Below are positions 8,721-16,841 of a DNA stretch of 64,000 nt, piece by piece. Each line of letters starts with the position of its first letter. Positions within the stretch are counted from its first letter, which is position 1. The translations under genes were made by a program, and so were the position numbers. Origin of the DNA: Arthrobacter sp. Marseille-P9274 (lineage in GTDB: Bacteria; Actinomycetota; Actinomycetes; Actinomycetales; Micrococcaceae); assembly GCF_946892675.1 (NCBI RefSeq), contig NZ_CAMPOV010000002.1:620001-684000 (forward strand). Direction: 5' to 3'. Under the pieces are notes generated by a model. That model did no database searches. It saw nothing but the letters and a program-made list of their open reading frames with translations, and had not been told where the DNA came from.

Positions 8721-8787
8721 ATAGGCAGAGCCCAGCTTCCGTCAGGCCGGCCAAGGTGCCACTGTTTTCCACCCGAACTTGCACTCA

Positions 8788-8805
8788 AATTGCTAAGTAT
8801 GCTTA
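8788..8805 (+). promoter_or_regulatory. TAAG-N4-CTTA motif upstream of the glsB relic
   Basis: AATTGCTAAGTATGCTTA carries the palindrome TAAG-N4-CTTA. The same 18 bp with one change sits at the same place before the intact glsB gene (16373-16390). This shows that the promoter of the broken copy is still recognisable. Confidence 0.55.
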
Positions 8806-8808
8806 CCG

Positions 8809-9186
8809 TCATGGCAAGCCATTAAGACGCAACCATGCGGTTTCATCATTGAACCGAACGTTCTTGGGTTCGTTTTTTCCGTGATCGCAGTCGTACTGCT
8901 GATCGGTGTCGCCGAGGGCTTCGCCGGCCGCCGCAGCCTCCGCCGCTAGCCTCAGGCCTGGGCGTCCTGGCCCCGCCCGCAGGTCGAAATGGAGCCTCTT
9001 CTTGCTGGCCTTGCCTTCCGGCACCGGAACGACATCGATGGACGGCCAGGCCCCGTCGGGCGGCCCGATCGTGATGAAGCCGCTCTCCTGTTCCAGGACC
9101 CGCCAATCGAGGACCTTGCACCAGAAGTCCGCCACTTTAGGCGGATTGACGTCACCGATAACGATGACAGCTAAGCGGCTCGCCAT
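8809..9186 (-). CDS. VOC/glyoxalase-like protein with a replaced C-terminus
   Basis: The first 70 residues match the glyoxalase-like (VOC) fold: MASRLAVIVIGDVNP, then FWCKVLDW, IGPPDGAWP and KKRLHFDL. The remaining 55 residues are unlike the family and run antisense through the glsB relic, so the second half of the domain appears to have been lost when the two were joined. ATG at 9186 is chosen; a GTG three codons upstream is possible and neither has a strong ribosome site. It is probably non-functional or altered. Confidence 0.5.
   Translation of the reverse strand: MASRLAVIVIGDVNPPKVADFWCKVLDWRVLEQESGFITIGPPDGAWPSIDVVPVPEGKASKKRLHFDLRAGPGRPGLRLAAEAAAAGEALGDTDQQYDCDHGKNEPKNVRFNDETAWLRLNGLP
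8835..8949 (+). pseudogene. Internally deleted glsB/YeaQ-family copy
   Basis: The first codons and last 31 codons of a GlsB/YeaQ/YmgE-type membrane protein are joined with the centre missing. The start (ATG, then a stop after five codons because of a frameshift) matches the intact gene at 16420, as does the upstream sequence from 8788. The tail encodes LNVLGF...VLLIGVAEG...GRRSLRR before TAG, nearly the same as the intact protein's end. About 150 bp of the middle is gone. This is a paralogous relic, not a working gene. Confidence 0.8.
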
Positions 9187-9282
9187 GGCAACCACCGTGG
9201 GGGAGCATCACAGCTACCGGATAGGCAAACCGGCCAAGGGCCGGCAGCACGTTTACGATCCTGCCCCCTCGCTCCGGCCGGC

Positions 9283-9320
9283 CGAATGTGGCCCCTCCTT
9301 TCGGGGAGGGGCCACATTCG
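9283..9320 (-). terminator. 16-bp hairpin after aceE
   Basis: CGAATGTGGCCCCTCC at 9283-9298 pairs perfectly with 9305-9320 across a 6-nt loop. It begins about 20 nt past the aceE stop and is the strongest stem in this area. It probably ends the aceE transcript before the VOC gene. Confidence 0.75.
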
Positions 9321-9339
9321 TTCCGCGGCCGCATCGGGA

Positions 9340-12078
9340 CTACGCGTCGCCGCCTGCGGTCCCGGAGGTGCCAGCGCTGACGTCGTCCAGACGGTAGCGG
9401 CGGAAGGCCTCGACGGCAGCGTTGGCGGGAACTTTGCCTTCCTCGGCCAGCAGCTGCAGGGTCCGGACAACAATAGAGTGGCTGTCGATGTTGAAGAACC
9501 GGCGGGCGGCGGCGCGGGTATCTGAGAAGCCGAAGCCATCGGCGCCGAGCGTGGCGAAGCGGTGCGGCAGAAACTGCCGGACCTGGTCTGGGACCTGCGC
9601 CATGTAATCGGATACAGCGACAACGGGGCCTTCGGCATTCTCGAGCTGCCGGGCGATGAACGGCTTGCGGGCGTCGGCGCCGGGATTCAGGAAGGCTTCC
9701 CGCTCCGCGGCGAGGCCGTCGCGGCGCAGTTCGGTCCAGCTGGTCACGGACCAGACATCGGCGGAGACGTTCCACTCCTCGGCGAGGATCTGCTGGGCCT
9801 CGAGCGCCCACGGGACAGCAACGCCTGAGGCCAGCAGCTGGGTCTTCGTGCTTGCGGCTCCGCCTTCCTTGAGCCGGTAGATGCCGCCCAGGACGCCGTC
9901 GACGTCGAGGTCCTGCGGCTCAGCCGGCTGGACGATGGGCTCGTTGTAGACGGTCAGGTAGTACATGACATTCGGGTCCGGGTGGTTCCCGCCGTACATG
10001 CGCTCCAGGCCGGCCTTCATGATGTGCCCGATCTCATAGCCATAGGCCGGGTCGTAGGTGACGACGGCCGGGTTGGTCGCTGCGAGGACCGGGGAATGTC
10101 CGTCGGCGTGCTGGAGGCCCTCGCCGGTCAGGGTGGTCCGGCCGGCGGTTGCACCGATGACGAAACCGCGCGTCATCTGGTCCGCGGCGGCCCAGAAGGA
10201 ATCGCCGGTCCGCTGGAAGCCGAACATCGAGTAGAACACGTAGATCGGGACCAGAGGCTCGCCGTGCGTGGCGTAGGACGTGCCGGCTGCGGTGAACGCC
10301 GCGACGGCGCCGGCCTCGTTGATTCCGGGATGGATCAGCTGTCCGGCGGGCGACTCCTTGTAGGCGAGCACCAGGTCGCGGTCCACCGAGAGGTAGTTCT
10401 GCCCGGAGGGATTATAGATCTTCGCCGTCGGGAAGAAAGCGTCCATGCCGAAGGTGCGCGATTCGTCCGGCACGATCGGGACCACCCGGTTGCCGAATTC
10501 CTTGTCCCGCATCAGGTCCTTCAGCAGCCGGACGAAGGCCATCGTCGTGGCGGCCTGCTGCTTGCCGGAGCCCCGCTCGGCGACTTCGTAGGCCTTGGCC
10601 TCGGGCAGCTTCACGGCGGCGTGGCCGCTGCGCCGGGCCGGGACGGAGCCGCCGAGTGCCCGGCGGCGCTGCAGCAGGTACTTGATCTCCGGCGCGTCCC
10701 GGCCGGGGTGGTAGTACGGCGGGCGGTACGGGTCCGACTCAAGGACCTCGTCACTGATCGGAATCCGCAGGTGGTCGCGGAACTGCTTAAGGTCCTCGAG
10801 CGTGAGCTTCTTCATCTGGTGGGTCGCGTTGCGGCCCTCGAAGCGGCTCCCGAGGCCGTATCCCTTCACGGTCTTCACCAGGACAACCGTCGGCTTGCCC
10901 TTATGGTCCATGGCCGCCTTGTAGGCCGCGTATACCTTCCGGTAGTCGTGGCCTCCGCGCTTGAGGTTCCAGATCTGCTCGTCGGTCAGGTCCGCGACCA
11001 TTTCCTTGGTCTGCGGGGTCTTGCCGAAGAAGTGCTCCCTGACGAATCCGCCGGACTCGGCCTTGTAGGTCTGGTAGTCACCGTCCGGCGTCGTATTCAT
11101 CAAGTCGACGAGGTGGCCCTCGTGGTCCTTGTCCAGCAGACCGTCCCACTCCCGGCCCCAGACCACCTTGATGACGTTCCAGCCGGCACCGCGGAAGAAC
11201 GCTTCCAGTTCCTGCATGATCTTGCCGTTGCCGCGGACCGGGCCGTCGAGGCGCTGCAGGTTGCAGTTCACCACGAAGGTCAGGTTGTCCAGCTTCTCCT
11301 GCGCCGCGAGCTGCAGCAGCCCGCGGGATTCGGGCTCGTCCATTTCGCCGTCGCCAAGGAAGGCCCACACGTGCTGGTCCGAAGTGTCCTTGATGCCGCG
11401 GTTCTGCAGGTACCGGTTGGACTGCGCCTGGTAGATCGCGTTCATCGGGCCGATGCCCATCGAGACCGTCGGGTACTCCCAGAATTCCGGCATCAGGCGG
11501 GGATGCGGGTAGGACGAGAGCGCGTGCCCGGCCTTGGACTTTTCCTGCCGGAAGCCGTCAAGGTCCTCTTCGCCGAGGCGCCCTTCGAGGAAGGCCCGGG
11601 CGTACATGCCGGGGGAGGCATGGCCCTGGAAGAAGACCTGGTCTCCGCCGCCGGGATGGTCCTTGCCACGGAAGAAATGGTTGAAGCCGACTTCGTACAG
11701 GGTCGCGGCCCCGGCGAAGGTGGAGATGTGTCCGCCGACTCCGATCTCGGGATGCTGAGCCCGGTGGACCATGACGGCGGCGTTCCAGCGCATCCAGGCC
11801 CGGTAGCGGCGCTCGGTCTCTTCGTCGCCCGGGTACTGCGGCTCCACGTCGGACGCGATCGTGTTGATGTAATCGGTCGTCATGCCCAGCGGAACATCCA
11901 CCCGGCGGGAACCAGCGCGCTCGAGCAGCGAACGCATGATGAAGCCGGCGCGGGCCGTTCCGCGGGCATCGATCAGCTGGTCCAGGGATTCGGACCATTC
12001 GGCCGTCTCTTCCGGGTCATGGTCTCCGAAGCCGCCGGCCGGGAGGTTCGCAGCGGTGAAATCGTCGATGGCGGTCAT
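9340..12078 (-). CDS. aceE: Pyruvate dehydrogenase E1 component, homodimeric type
   Basis: A 912-residue thiamine-diphosphate enzyme that decarboxylates pyruvate and acetylates the lipoyl E2 subunit. It has the AceE layout: an N-terminal TPP-binding domain with [14 protein letters not shown], the [10 protein letters not shown] metal/TPP motif with its downstream [14 protein letters not shown], and a central pyrimidine-binding domain around [13 protein letters not shown]. The ATG at 12078 is preceded by GGAAGAGG; a TTG two codons upstream is less likely. The gene stands alone with its own hairpin terminator and an operator-like block in its promoter. E2 and E3 are not in the window, as is usual in actinobacteria. 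Confidence 0.97.
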   Translation of the reverse strand: MTAIDDFTAANLPAGGFGDHDPEETAEWSESLDQLIDARGTARAGFIMRSLLERAGSRRVDVPLGMTTDYINTIASDVEPQYPGDEETERRYRAWMRWNAAVMVHRAQHPEIGVGGHISTFAGAATLYEVGFNHFFRGKDHPGGGDQVFFQGHASPGMYARAFLEGRLGEEDLDGFRQEKSKAGHALSSYPHPRLMPEFWEYPTVSMGIGPMNAIYQAQSNRYLQNRGIKDTSDQHVWAFLGDGEMDEPESRGLLQLAAQEKLDNLTFVVNCNLQRLDGPVRGNGKIMQELEAFFRGAGWNVIKVVWGREWDGLLDKDHEGHLVDLMNTTPDGDYQTYKAESGGFVREHFFGKTPQTKEMVADLTDEQIWNLKRGGHDYRKVYAAYKAAMDHKGKPTVVLVKTVKGYGLGSRFEGRNATHQMKKLTLEDLKQFRDHLRIPISDEVLESDPYRPPYYHPGRDAPEIKYLLQRRRALGGSVPARRSGHAAVKLPEAKAYEVAERGSGKQQAATTMAFVRLLKDLMRDKEFGNRVVPIVPDESRTFGMDAFFPTAKIYNPSGQNYLSVDRDLVLAYKESPAGQLIHPGINEAGAVAAFTAAGTSYATHGEPLVPIYVFYSMFGFQRTGDSFWAAADQMTRGFVIGATAGRTTLTGEGLQHADGHSPVLAATNPAVVTYDPAYGYEIGHIMKAGLERMYGGNHPDPNVMYYLTVYNEPIVQPAEPQDLDVDGVLGGIYRLKEGGAASTKTQLLASGVAVPWALEAQQILAEEWNVSADVWSVTSWTELRRDGLAAEREAFLNPGADARKPFIARQLENAEGPVVAVSDYMAQVPDQVRQFLPHRFATLGADGFGFSDTRAAARRFFNIDSHSIVVRTLQLLAEEGKVPANAAVEAFRRYRLDDVSAGTSGTAGGDA

Positions 12079-12135
12079 GTGCAACCTCTTCCTTGAGGGG
12101 CAGAGTTCTCCTGCCGCTCTTGCAGCATAGTTTCA

Positions 12136-12162
12136 TATCGCGGAATCTTTATTCCGAAAATA
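12136..12162 (-). promoter_or_regulatory. 27-bp operator-like block upstream of aceE (shared with uraD)
   Basis: The block starts TATCGCGGAAT and ends TTCCGAAAATA. Its core CGGAAT-CTTT-ATTCCG is a perfect 6+4+6 inverted repeat. On the aceE strand it lies 58-84 nt upstream of the ATG, just ahead of a TATGCT sequence that could be the -10 box, so a bound protein would cover the -35 region. Confidence 0.65.
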
Positions 12163-12244
12163 TAGGCTACAGTGAACACAGGCGACCGGCCGTCTGTCAA
12201 AGCCTGCCGCCTCTTCACCCGCCGACCACTGGAATGAGGACCAC

Positions 12245-13012
12245 ATGGATCGGGATCCCTCGGCACCCCGGATGCGCACCGCCGTCGTCACCGGAGCCGG
12301 CTCCGGCATTGGCCGGGCCGTGGCACGGCAACTGCTGGACGCCGGATTGGCCGTGGCGCTGGCCGGGCGACGCGTGGAGGCTCTCCACGAAACCGCGTCG
12401 GGACATGGGGAGGCGCTCGTGGTTCCCGCGGACATCACCGATGCCGGGCAGGTGGAGGCGCTTTTCGGCCGCGTGCGCGAGGCCTGGGGCAGGCTCGACG
12501 TGCTGTTCAACAACGCCGGCTCCTTCGGCCCGGCCGCCGCGGTGGACGAGATCGACTTGGCGGACTGGAACGCGACGATCGCGGTCAACCTCACCGGAGC
12601 GATGCTCTGCGCGGCCGAAGCGTTCCGGGTCATGAAGGGCCAGCAGCCCCAGGGCGGGCGGATCATCAACAACGGCTCGATCTCCGCTCATGTGCCGCGC
12701 CCCCGCTCGGTGGCCTACGCCGCCACTAAACATGCGCTCACCGGGCTGACCAAGTCGATCGAACTCGACGGCCGGCCCTACGGAATCAGCTGCGGCCAGA
12801 TCGACATCGGCAATACCGCCACGGCCATCGTGGCGCACACCGGAGCCGACACCGGAGCGCTGCAGCCCGATGGAAGCCGTCGGCCTGAGCCCACCTTCGA
12901 TGTGGAGGAGGCCGCGCGCGCTGTCGTCCTCATGGCCACGATGCCGGCCCAGGCCACCATCAACCAGCTCACGATCACCGCCGCCGGCATGCCCTACATC
13001 GGGCGCGGCTGA
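12245..13012 (+). CDS. SDR-family oxidoreductase
   Basis: A 255-residue classical short-chain dehydrogenase. It has the TGAGSGIG nucleotide-binding loop near residue 17, the NNAG motif near 90, and the catalytic Ser with YAATK near 160. The substrate is unknown. The start at 12245 has a GAGG-like ribosome site; an internal ATG nine codons later is an alternative. It is divergent from aceE and lies 9 nt before pyruvate kinase, so it is likely co-transcribed with pyk, an unusual partner. Confidence 0.85.
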   Translation: MDRDPSAPRMRTAVVTGAGSGIGRAVARQLLDAGLAVALAGRRVEALHETASGHGEALVVPADITDAGQVEALFGRVREAWGRLDVLFNNAGSFGPAAAVDEIDLADWNATIAVNLTGAMLCAAEAFRVMKGQQPQGGRIINNGSISAHVPRPRSVAYAATKHALTGLTKSIELDGRPYGISCGQIDIGNTATAIVAHTGADTGALQPDGSRRPEPTFDVEEAARAVVLMATMPAQATINQLTITAAGMPYIGRG

Positions 13013-13021
13013 GGAGGAACC

Positions 13022-14440
13022 ATGCGCCAAGCCAAGATCATCGCCACCTTCGGTCCGGCCCTGGCCGGCTACGAACGCACGCTTGCCGCGCTCGAGGCGG
13101 GCACCGACGTCGTACGCCTGAACATGAGCCACGGCGAGCACTCGGTGCACGAGGAAACCTACCGCAACGTCCGCCGGGCTGCCGCCACCCTGGACCGGCC
13201 CGTAGGCATCTTCGCGGACCTGCAGGGACCGAAAATCAGGCTGGGGCGCTTCGCGAGCGGGCCGCACGAGCTTGGGGCCGGGGACCGCTTCACCGTCACG
13301 ACGGCGGACGTTCAGGGCACCCGCGAGCGGGTCTCAACCACATACCCCGGCCTGCCCGGCGACGTGCGGCCCGGTGACACGCTGCTGATCGACGATGGCA
13401 AAGTGACGCTCCGCGCGGTGGACGTCGACGCACAGAACGTGGTCACCGAAGTCGTGGTCGGCGGACACGTCTCCAACAACAAGGGCATTAACCTCCCCGG
13501 CGTCGCCGTGAACGTGCCCGCCCTGAGCGCCAAGGACGAGGCAGACCTGCGCTGGGCGCTGCGCACCGGTGTAGACATGGTGGCGTTGTCCTTCGTGCGC
13601 AGCGCCGAGGATATCAGCCGCGTGCACGACATCATGGATGAGGAAGGACGGCTGACTCCGGTCATCGCCAAGATCGAGAAGCCGCAAGCCGTCGACGCGC
13701 TGGAGGAAATCATCGACGCCTTCGACGCCATCATGGTGGCCCGCGGCGATCTGGGTGTGGAGCTGCCGCTGGAGGATGTGCCAGTGGTGCAGAAGCGGGC
13801 CATCGAGCTGGCCCGCCGCGCCGCGAAGCCTGTCATCGTTGCGACGCAGGTTCTTGAGTCCATGATCGAGAACCCGCGGCCGACCCGCGCGGAGGCCTCG
13901 GACTGCGCGAACGCCGTCCTCGACGGCGCCGACGCGGCCATGCTTTCCGGCGAAACCAGCGTCGGCCGCTACCCCATCGACGCCATACGGACCATGGCCC
14001 GCATCATCGAATCCACCGAAGAGCATGGACTGGAACGCATCCAGCCCCTCGGCAGCACACCAAAGACCCGCGGCGGCGTGATCACCCGCTCCGCCGTTGC
14101 CATGGCGGCCCAGCTGGATGCGCGGTGCATCTGCGTACTCACCCAATCAGGCGACTCGGCGCGGCGTCTGGCGCGGCTGCGTCCGCCCAAGCCGCTCTAC
14201 GCCTTCACTCCCCTGCCGGCCTCCGTCAACGAGCTCACCCTGGCCTGGGGAATCCGGCCGCAGCTTGTGGACTTCGTATCCCACACCGACCAACTGGCGG
14301 CGCAGGTGGATCGAATCCTGTGCGAGCGGGGACTGGCGGGAATGGGCGACCTGGCCGTCATCGCGGCGGGCTCTCCCCTGGGCAAAGCCGGGACCATCAA
14401 TTCGCTGCGCCTGCACCGCATCGGGGACCTGGACGCCTAG
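13022..14440 (+). CDS. pyk: Pyruvate kinase
   Basis: A 472-residue enzyme that converts phosphoenolpyruvate and ADP to pyruvate and ATP. Diagnostic blocks are QAKIIATFGPA at the N-terminus, LNMSHG, FADLQGPKIRLG, the IAKIEKPQA motif with the catalytic Lys, and MVARGDLGVELP with the metal ligands. Length is normal for the bacterial enzyme. GAGGAGG upstream of the ATG sets the start, 9 nt after the SDR stop. Confidence 0.97.
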   Translation: MRQAKIIATFGPALAGYERTLAALEAGTDVVRLNMSHGEHSVHEETYRNVRRAAATLDRPVGIFADLQGPKIRLGRFASGPHELGAGDRFTVTTADVQGTRERVSTTYPGLPGDVRPGDTLLIDDGKVTLRAVDVDAQNVVTEVVVGGHVSNNKGINLPGVAVNVPALSAKDEADLRWALRTGVDMVALSFVRSAEDISRVHDIMDEEGRLTPVIAKIEKPQAVDALEEIIDAFDAIMVARGDLGVELPLEDVPVVQKRAIELARRAAKPVIVATQVLESMIENPRPTRAEASDCANAVLDGADAAMLSGETSVGRYPIDAIRTMARIIESTEEHGLERIQPLGSTPKTRGGVITRSAVAMAAQLDARCICVLTQSGDSARRLARLRPPKPLYAFTPLPASVNELTLAWGIRPQLVDFVSHTDQLAAQVDRILCERGLAGMGDLAVIAAGSPLGKAGTINSLRLHRIGDLDA

Positions 14441-14462
14441 GATGACGTCGGCGCCTTCGCGG

Positions 14463-14735
14463 TTATTCAGCCGCGTCTTCGGGAGGCGCCTCTTCCAAAT
14501 AGCGTTCCCCATGGCCGGCGTCGCGGACCGTGAAGTTCTCTTCCACATACTCGATGGCCGCCGCGTCGGTCTCGCCGGGAGGAGTGACCGGGTCATCCAG
14601 GACGCTGCGGTCCGCGTCGCCGTACACCTGCGCCAGGCCCTTGGCATCCGGCGTGACCTCGCCCGGCTCCAGCACCTCCTGGTCCCGGGTGATGCGGCCT
14701 TCGCTGTCTGCGTTTTCTTTACGTTCCTGGCTCAC
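14463..14735 (-). CDS. Small acidic hypothetical protein
   Basis: About 90 residues, strongly acidic and hydrophilic, with no membrane segment or recognised domain. A GTG start (VSQERKENADS) preceded by AAAGGAAG is preferred; an ATG six codons upstream is possible. It is convergent with pyk. It resembles small acidic proteins common in the Micrococcaceae, but I can assign no function. Confidence 0.65.
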   Translation of the reverse strand: MSQERKENADSEGRITRDQEVLEPGEVTPDAKGLAQVYGDADRSVLDDPVTPPGETDAAAIEYVEENFTVRDAGHGERYLEEAPPEDAAE

Positions 14736-14832
14736 GGCTCTTCCTTTGCTCATGCGACGTCTTCAGCAGCTCCAGCTAATCACCTGGGTGTCATGAGCAA
14801 CAGGGCTTGGCCGGGTTACGCTCGGCCGCGTA

Positions 14833-14976
14833 TCAGGACAGGCGCCGGAATTCGCCCGGCCTGAGTTCGACATATATCGGCAGCACCAGCTGCAGGTGGG
14901 CGACGCCGACAGGCTCGTCGAGCAACTCGTTAATCGAGGTCTGCCCTTCGAGCTCACCGGTCTGGTCCCTGTCCAT
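14833..14976 (-). CDS. 47-residue small hypothetical protein
   Basis: ATG at 14976 with an AAGG sequence seven nucleotides before it opens a 47-codon frame. It has an acidic first half (DQTGELEGQTSINELLDE) and a second half of alternating hydrophobic residues (AHLQLVLPIYVELRPGEFRR) that suggests a beta-strand pair. The order is protein-like rather than random, but I recognise no family. It could be transcribed with the 90-residue gene downstream. Confidence 0.4.
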   Translation of the reverse strand: MDRDQTGELEGQTSINELLDEPVGVAHLQLVLPIYVELRPGEFRRLS

Positions 14977-15067
14977 GAATCGACCTTATGCGCGTCTGGA
15001 CGAGCCGCCCGCTTAGACACGAACCTCAGGCTCTATCCAGCCTGAAGAGGCGCCGAGCGAGGCACCG

Positions 15068-16195
15068 TCACGGGGCCTGGCGGCGGACCAGGCGCGTAGC
15101 CGTCTTGGCAAGCATCAGGACCAGCAGCAGGATGCCGACATAGCCGTTGATCACATAAACGATGTTGACCATCTGGGAGAACGGGAGGACCAGGCCGATC
15201 ACCGTCCCGACGGCGGCCAGGCCAATGGTCAGGTACTTGAAGCGGGGCGTCTTATCGGCAAAGAAGCGGGACGATACGGTCCACAGCAGCGGGACCGCCG
15301 TTGTGTAGATGCCGGCGAGGATCATCACCGAGATGCCGGAGGCGAGCAGCACGTTCACGTCGGAGGCGAGGACGAGCATCGGAATCTCCGTGTTGCCGAC
15401 GCGCGTGATGTTGGCCAGCAGGCCCAAGCCGACGATGATGCAGGCCACCGAGAAGGCGATCGCACCGACCAGGGCGCCGGAGGCAGCTTCCTTCCGGCTG
15501 CGCGCCGTCTTGCCAAGCGCGGTGAGGAAGGCGGCCAGCCACAGCATGCAGAAGCCAACATAGGACAGGCCGGCCATGAACCAGTTCGTCGACGCCTGGG
15601 TCAACGCCAACTCCGGCAGCAGGGCGTTGCCCTCGGCGATCCCGCCCGGATTGCGGACGATCCCCAGTACGCCGAGGGCGATCGCAATCACGACGATCAG
15701 GGGGCCGATCTTGCCGATCACGTCGACCAGGCTCTTCAGCCCGAACCACACACTGATGCCGACGGCCACGGCCAGCCCGACACCGCCGATGTACTTCGAC
15801 AGGCCGTAATGCTCCTCGAAGACGGCGCCGGCACCGGCGACCATCACCGTGAAACTCAGGAAAACGAAGAGGACCGAGAAGAAGTCGAAGAACGTTCCGA
15901 GATGCTTGCCGCAGTAGTAGTGGAAGATCATCGACGGCCGGTCGAATTTCTTGGCTTGGCCGACGGTGAAGAACTCGACCGCGACGTAGGTCATGAGCAC
16001 CAGGACCAGAAGTCCGGTACCGAAGACGCCCCAGTACCCGTACGAGGTGAAGTACTGCAGAATCTCCTGGCCGGTGGCGAATCCCGAACCTATCAGGAAC
16101 GCAACGATTGCCCCGGCGTAGGTGAGAACCCGCAATACGCTTGTCTTCTCGAGGGTATGCAAGTGCGCTCTGGTCTGCGACGACGTCTGGGCCAT
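15068..16195 (-). CDS. YkvI-like membrane transporter
   Basis: A 375-residue protein with about ten transmembrane helices. The IGSGFATGQEILQYFTSYG block in TM1 is typical of the YkvI group of the amino acid/sodium-symporter-like (LeuT-fold) superfamily. The substrate is unknown. It stands alone on the minus strand, with a 224-bp AT-rich upstream region. Confidence 0.75.
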   Translation of the reverse strand: MAQTSSQTRAHLHTLEKTSVLRVLTYAGAIVAFLIGSGFATGQEILQYFTSYGYWGVFGTGLLVLVLMTYVAVEFFTVGQAKKFDRPSMIFHYYCGKHLGTFFDFFSVLFVFLSFTVMVAGAGAVFEEHYGLSKYIGGVGLAVAVGISVWFGLKSLVDVIGKIGPLIVVIAIALGVLGIVRNPGGIAEGNALLPELALTQASTNWFMAGLSYVGFCMLWLAAFLTALGKTARSRKEAASGALVGAIAFSVACIIVGLGLLANITRVGNTEIPMLVLASDVNVLLASGISVMILAGIYTTAVPLLWTVSSRFFADKTPRFKYLTIGLAAVGTVIGLVLPFSQMVNIVYVINGYVGILLLVLMLAKTATRLVRRQAP

Positions 16196-16419
16196 ATCTT
16201 CCTTCGTCAGATTGATATATCAGTCGTATAGAAAAATATGGCAAGAGGTGTGATCCAGTCAACACTTGAGTCATAACGATTTATCAATCGCAGTTGCCGG
16301 ACCATGGCAGGGGGATGGATTCAAGGCCGGCATGACGAAGGACCGTGGCCTCTGCGACAGGATTTGCCAAAGAATTGCTAAGTCTGCTTATGGTTGGGGA
16401 AAGCCATAAGGAGGCAAAT
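16196..16419. promoter_or_regulatory. Divergent intergenic region, YkvI-like gene / glsB
   Basis: There is no gene here. It contains several short A/T-rich palindromic stretches near 16215 (TTGATATATCA) on the YkvI side and the TAAG-N4-CTTA motif on the glsB side. These are probably two separate promoters. Confidence 0.45.
16373..16390 (+). promoter_or_regulatory. TAAG-N4-CTTA motif upstream of glsB
   Basis: AATTGCTAAGTCTGCTTA, 30 nt before the glsB ATG, differs by one base from the copy before the glsB relic at 8788. The half-sites TAAG and CTTA are symmetric. It is a candidate stress-regulator site. Confidence 0.5.
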
Positions 16420-16680
16420 ATGATCGGTTTCATCATTGCTGGACTCATCATCGGGGCGCTGGCGCGCTTGGTTAAGCCCGGGAGGCAGAACCTGGGGCTC
16501 CTGGCCACCCTGCTGCTGGGCCTGGCCGGGTCGGTCATCGGCGGCGTCATCGCCAACCTGCTCGGGACGGGCGACATCTTCGAGCTGAACGTCGTTGGAT
16601 TCGTCGTCGCCGTTATCGCGGCCGTGCTCCTGATCGGCGTGGCCGAAGGACTATCGGGCCGGCGCAGCGTCCGCCGCTAG
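16420..16680 (+). CDS. GlsB/YeaQ/YmgE-family stress membrane protein
   Basis: An 86-residue, very hydrophobic protein with three predicted membrane helices and glycine-rich segments (IGALARLVKPG, GLAGSVIGGVIANLLG), ending in a basic GRRSVRR tail. The family is induced by general stress and its biochemical role is unknown. The start follows AAGGAGG with good spacing. A deleted paralogue lies at 8835-8949. Confidence 0.88.
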   Translation: MIGFIIAGLIIGALARLVKPGRQNLGLLATLLLGLAGSVIGGVIANLLGTGDIFELNVVGFVVAVIAAVLLIGVAEGLSGRRSVRR

Positions 16681-16841
16681 CGCACCCTCAGGCATGACCG
16701 GTCTTGTCCCGGAGCGCTGCGAGGCCTCCGGGGCAGGACCAAGCTTTCCTCTCCAACGTGACGATCGGCCCAGCGGGCTGATCCGCGCCGCAACTCTGTA
16801 GTATGCAGAGTCACGGCAAAACCATCCAATGGGAGATCGAA

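Noticed and set aside
9982-12096. Long open frame opposite aceE
   Set aside because: It is an antisense shadow caused by GC-rich codons; the composition is His/Val/Gly-rich with no family match, and aceE is certain.
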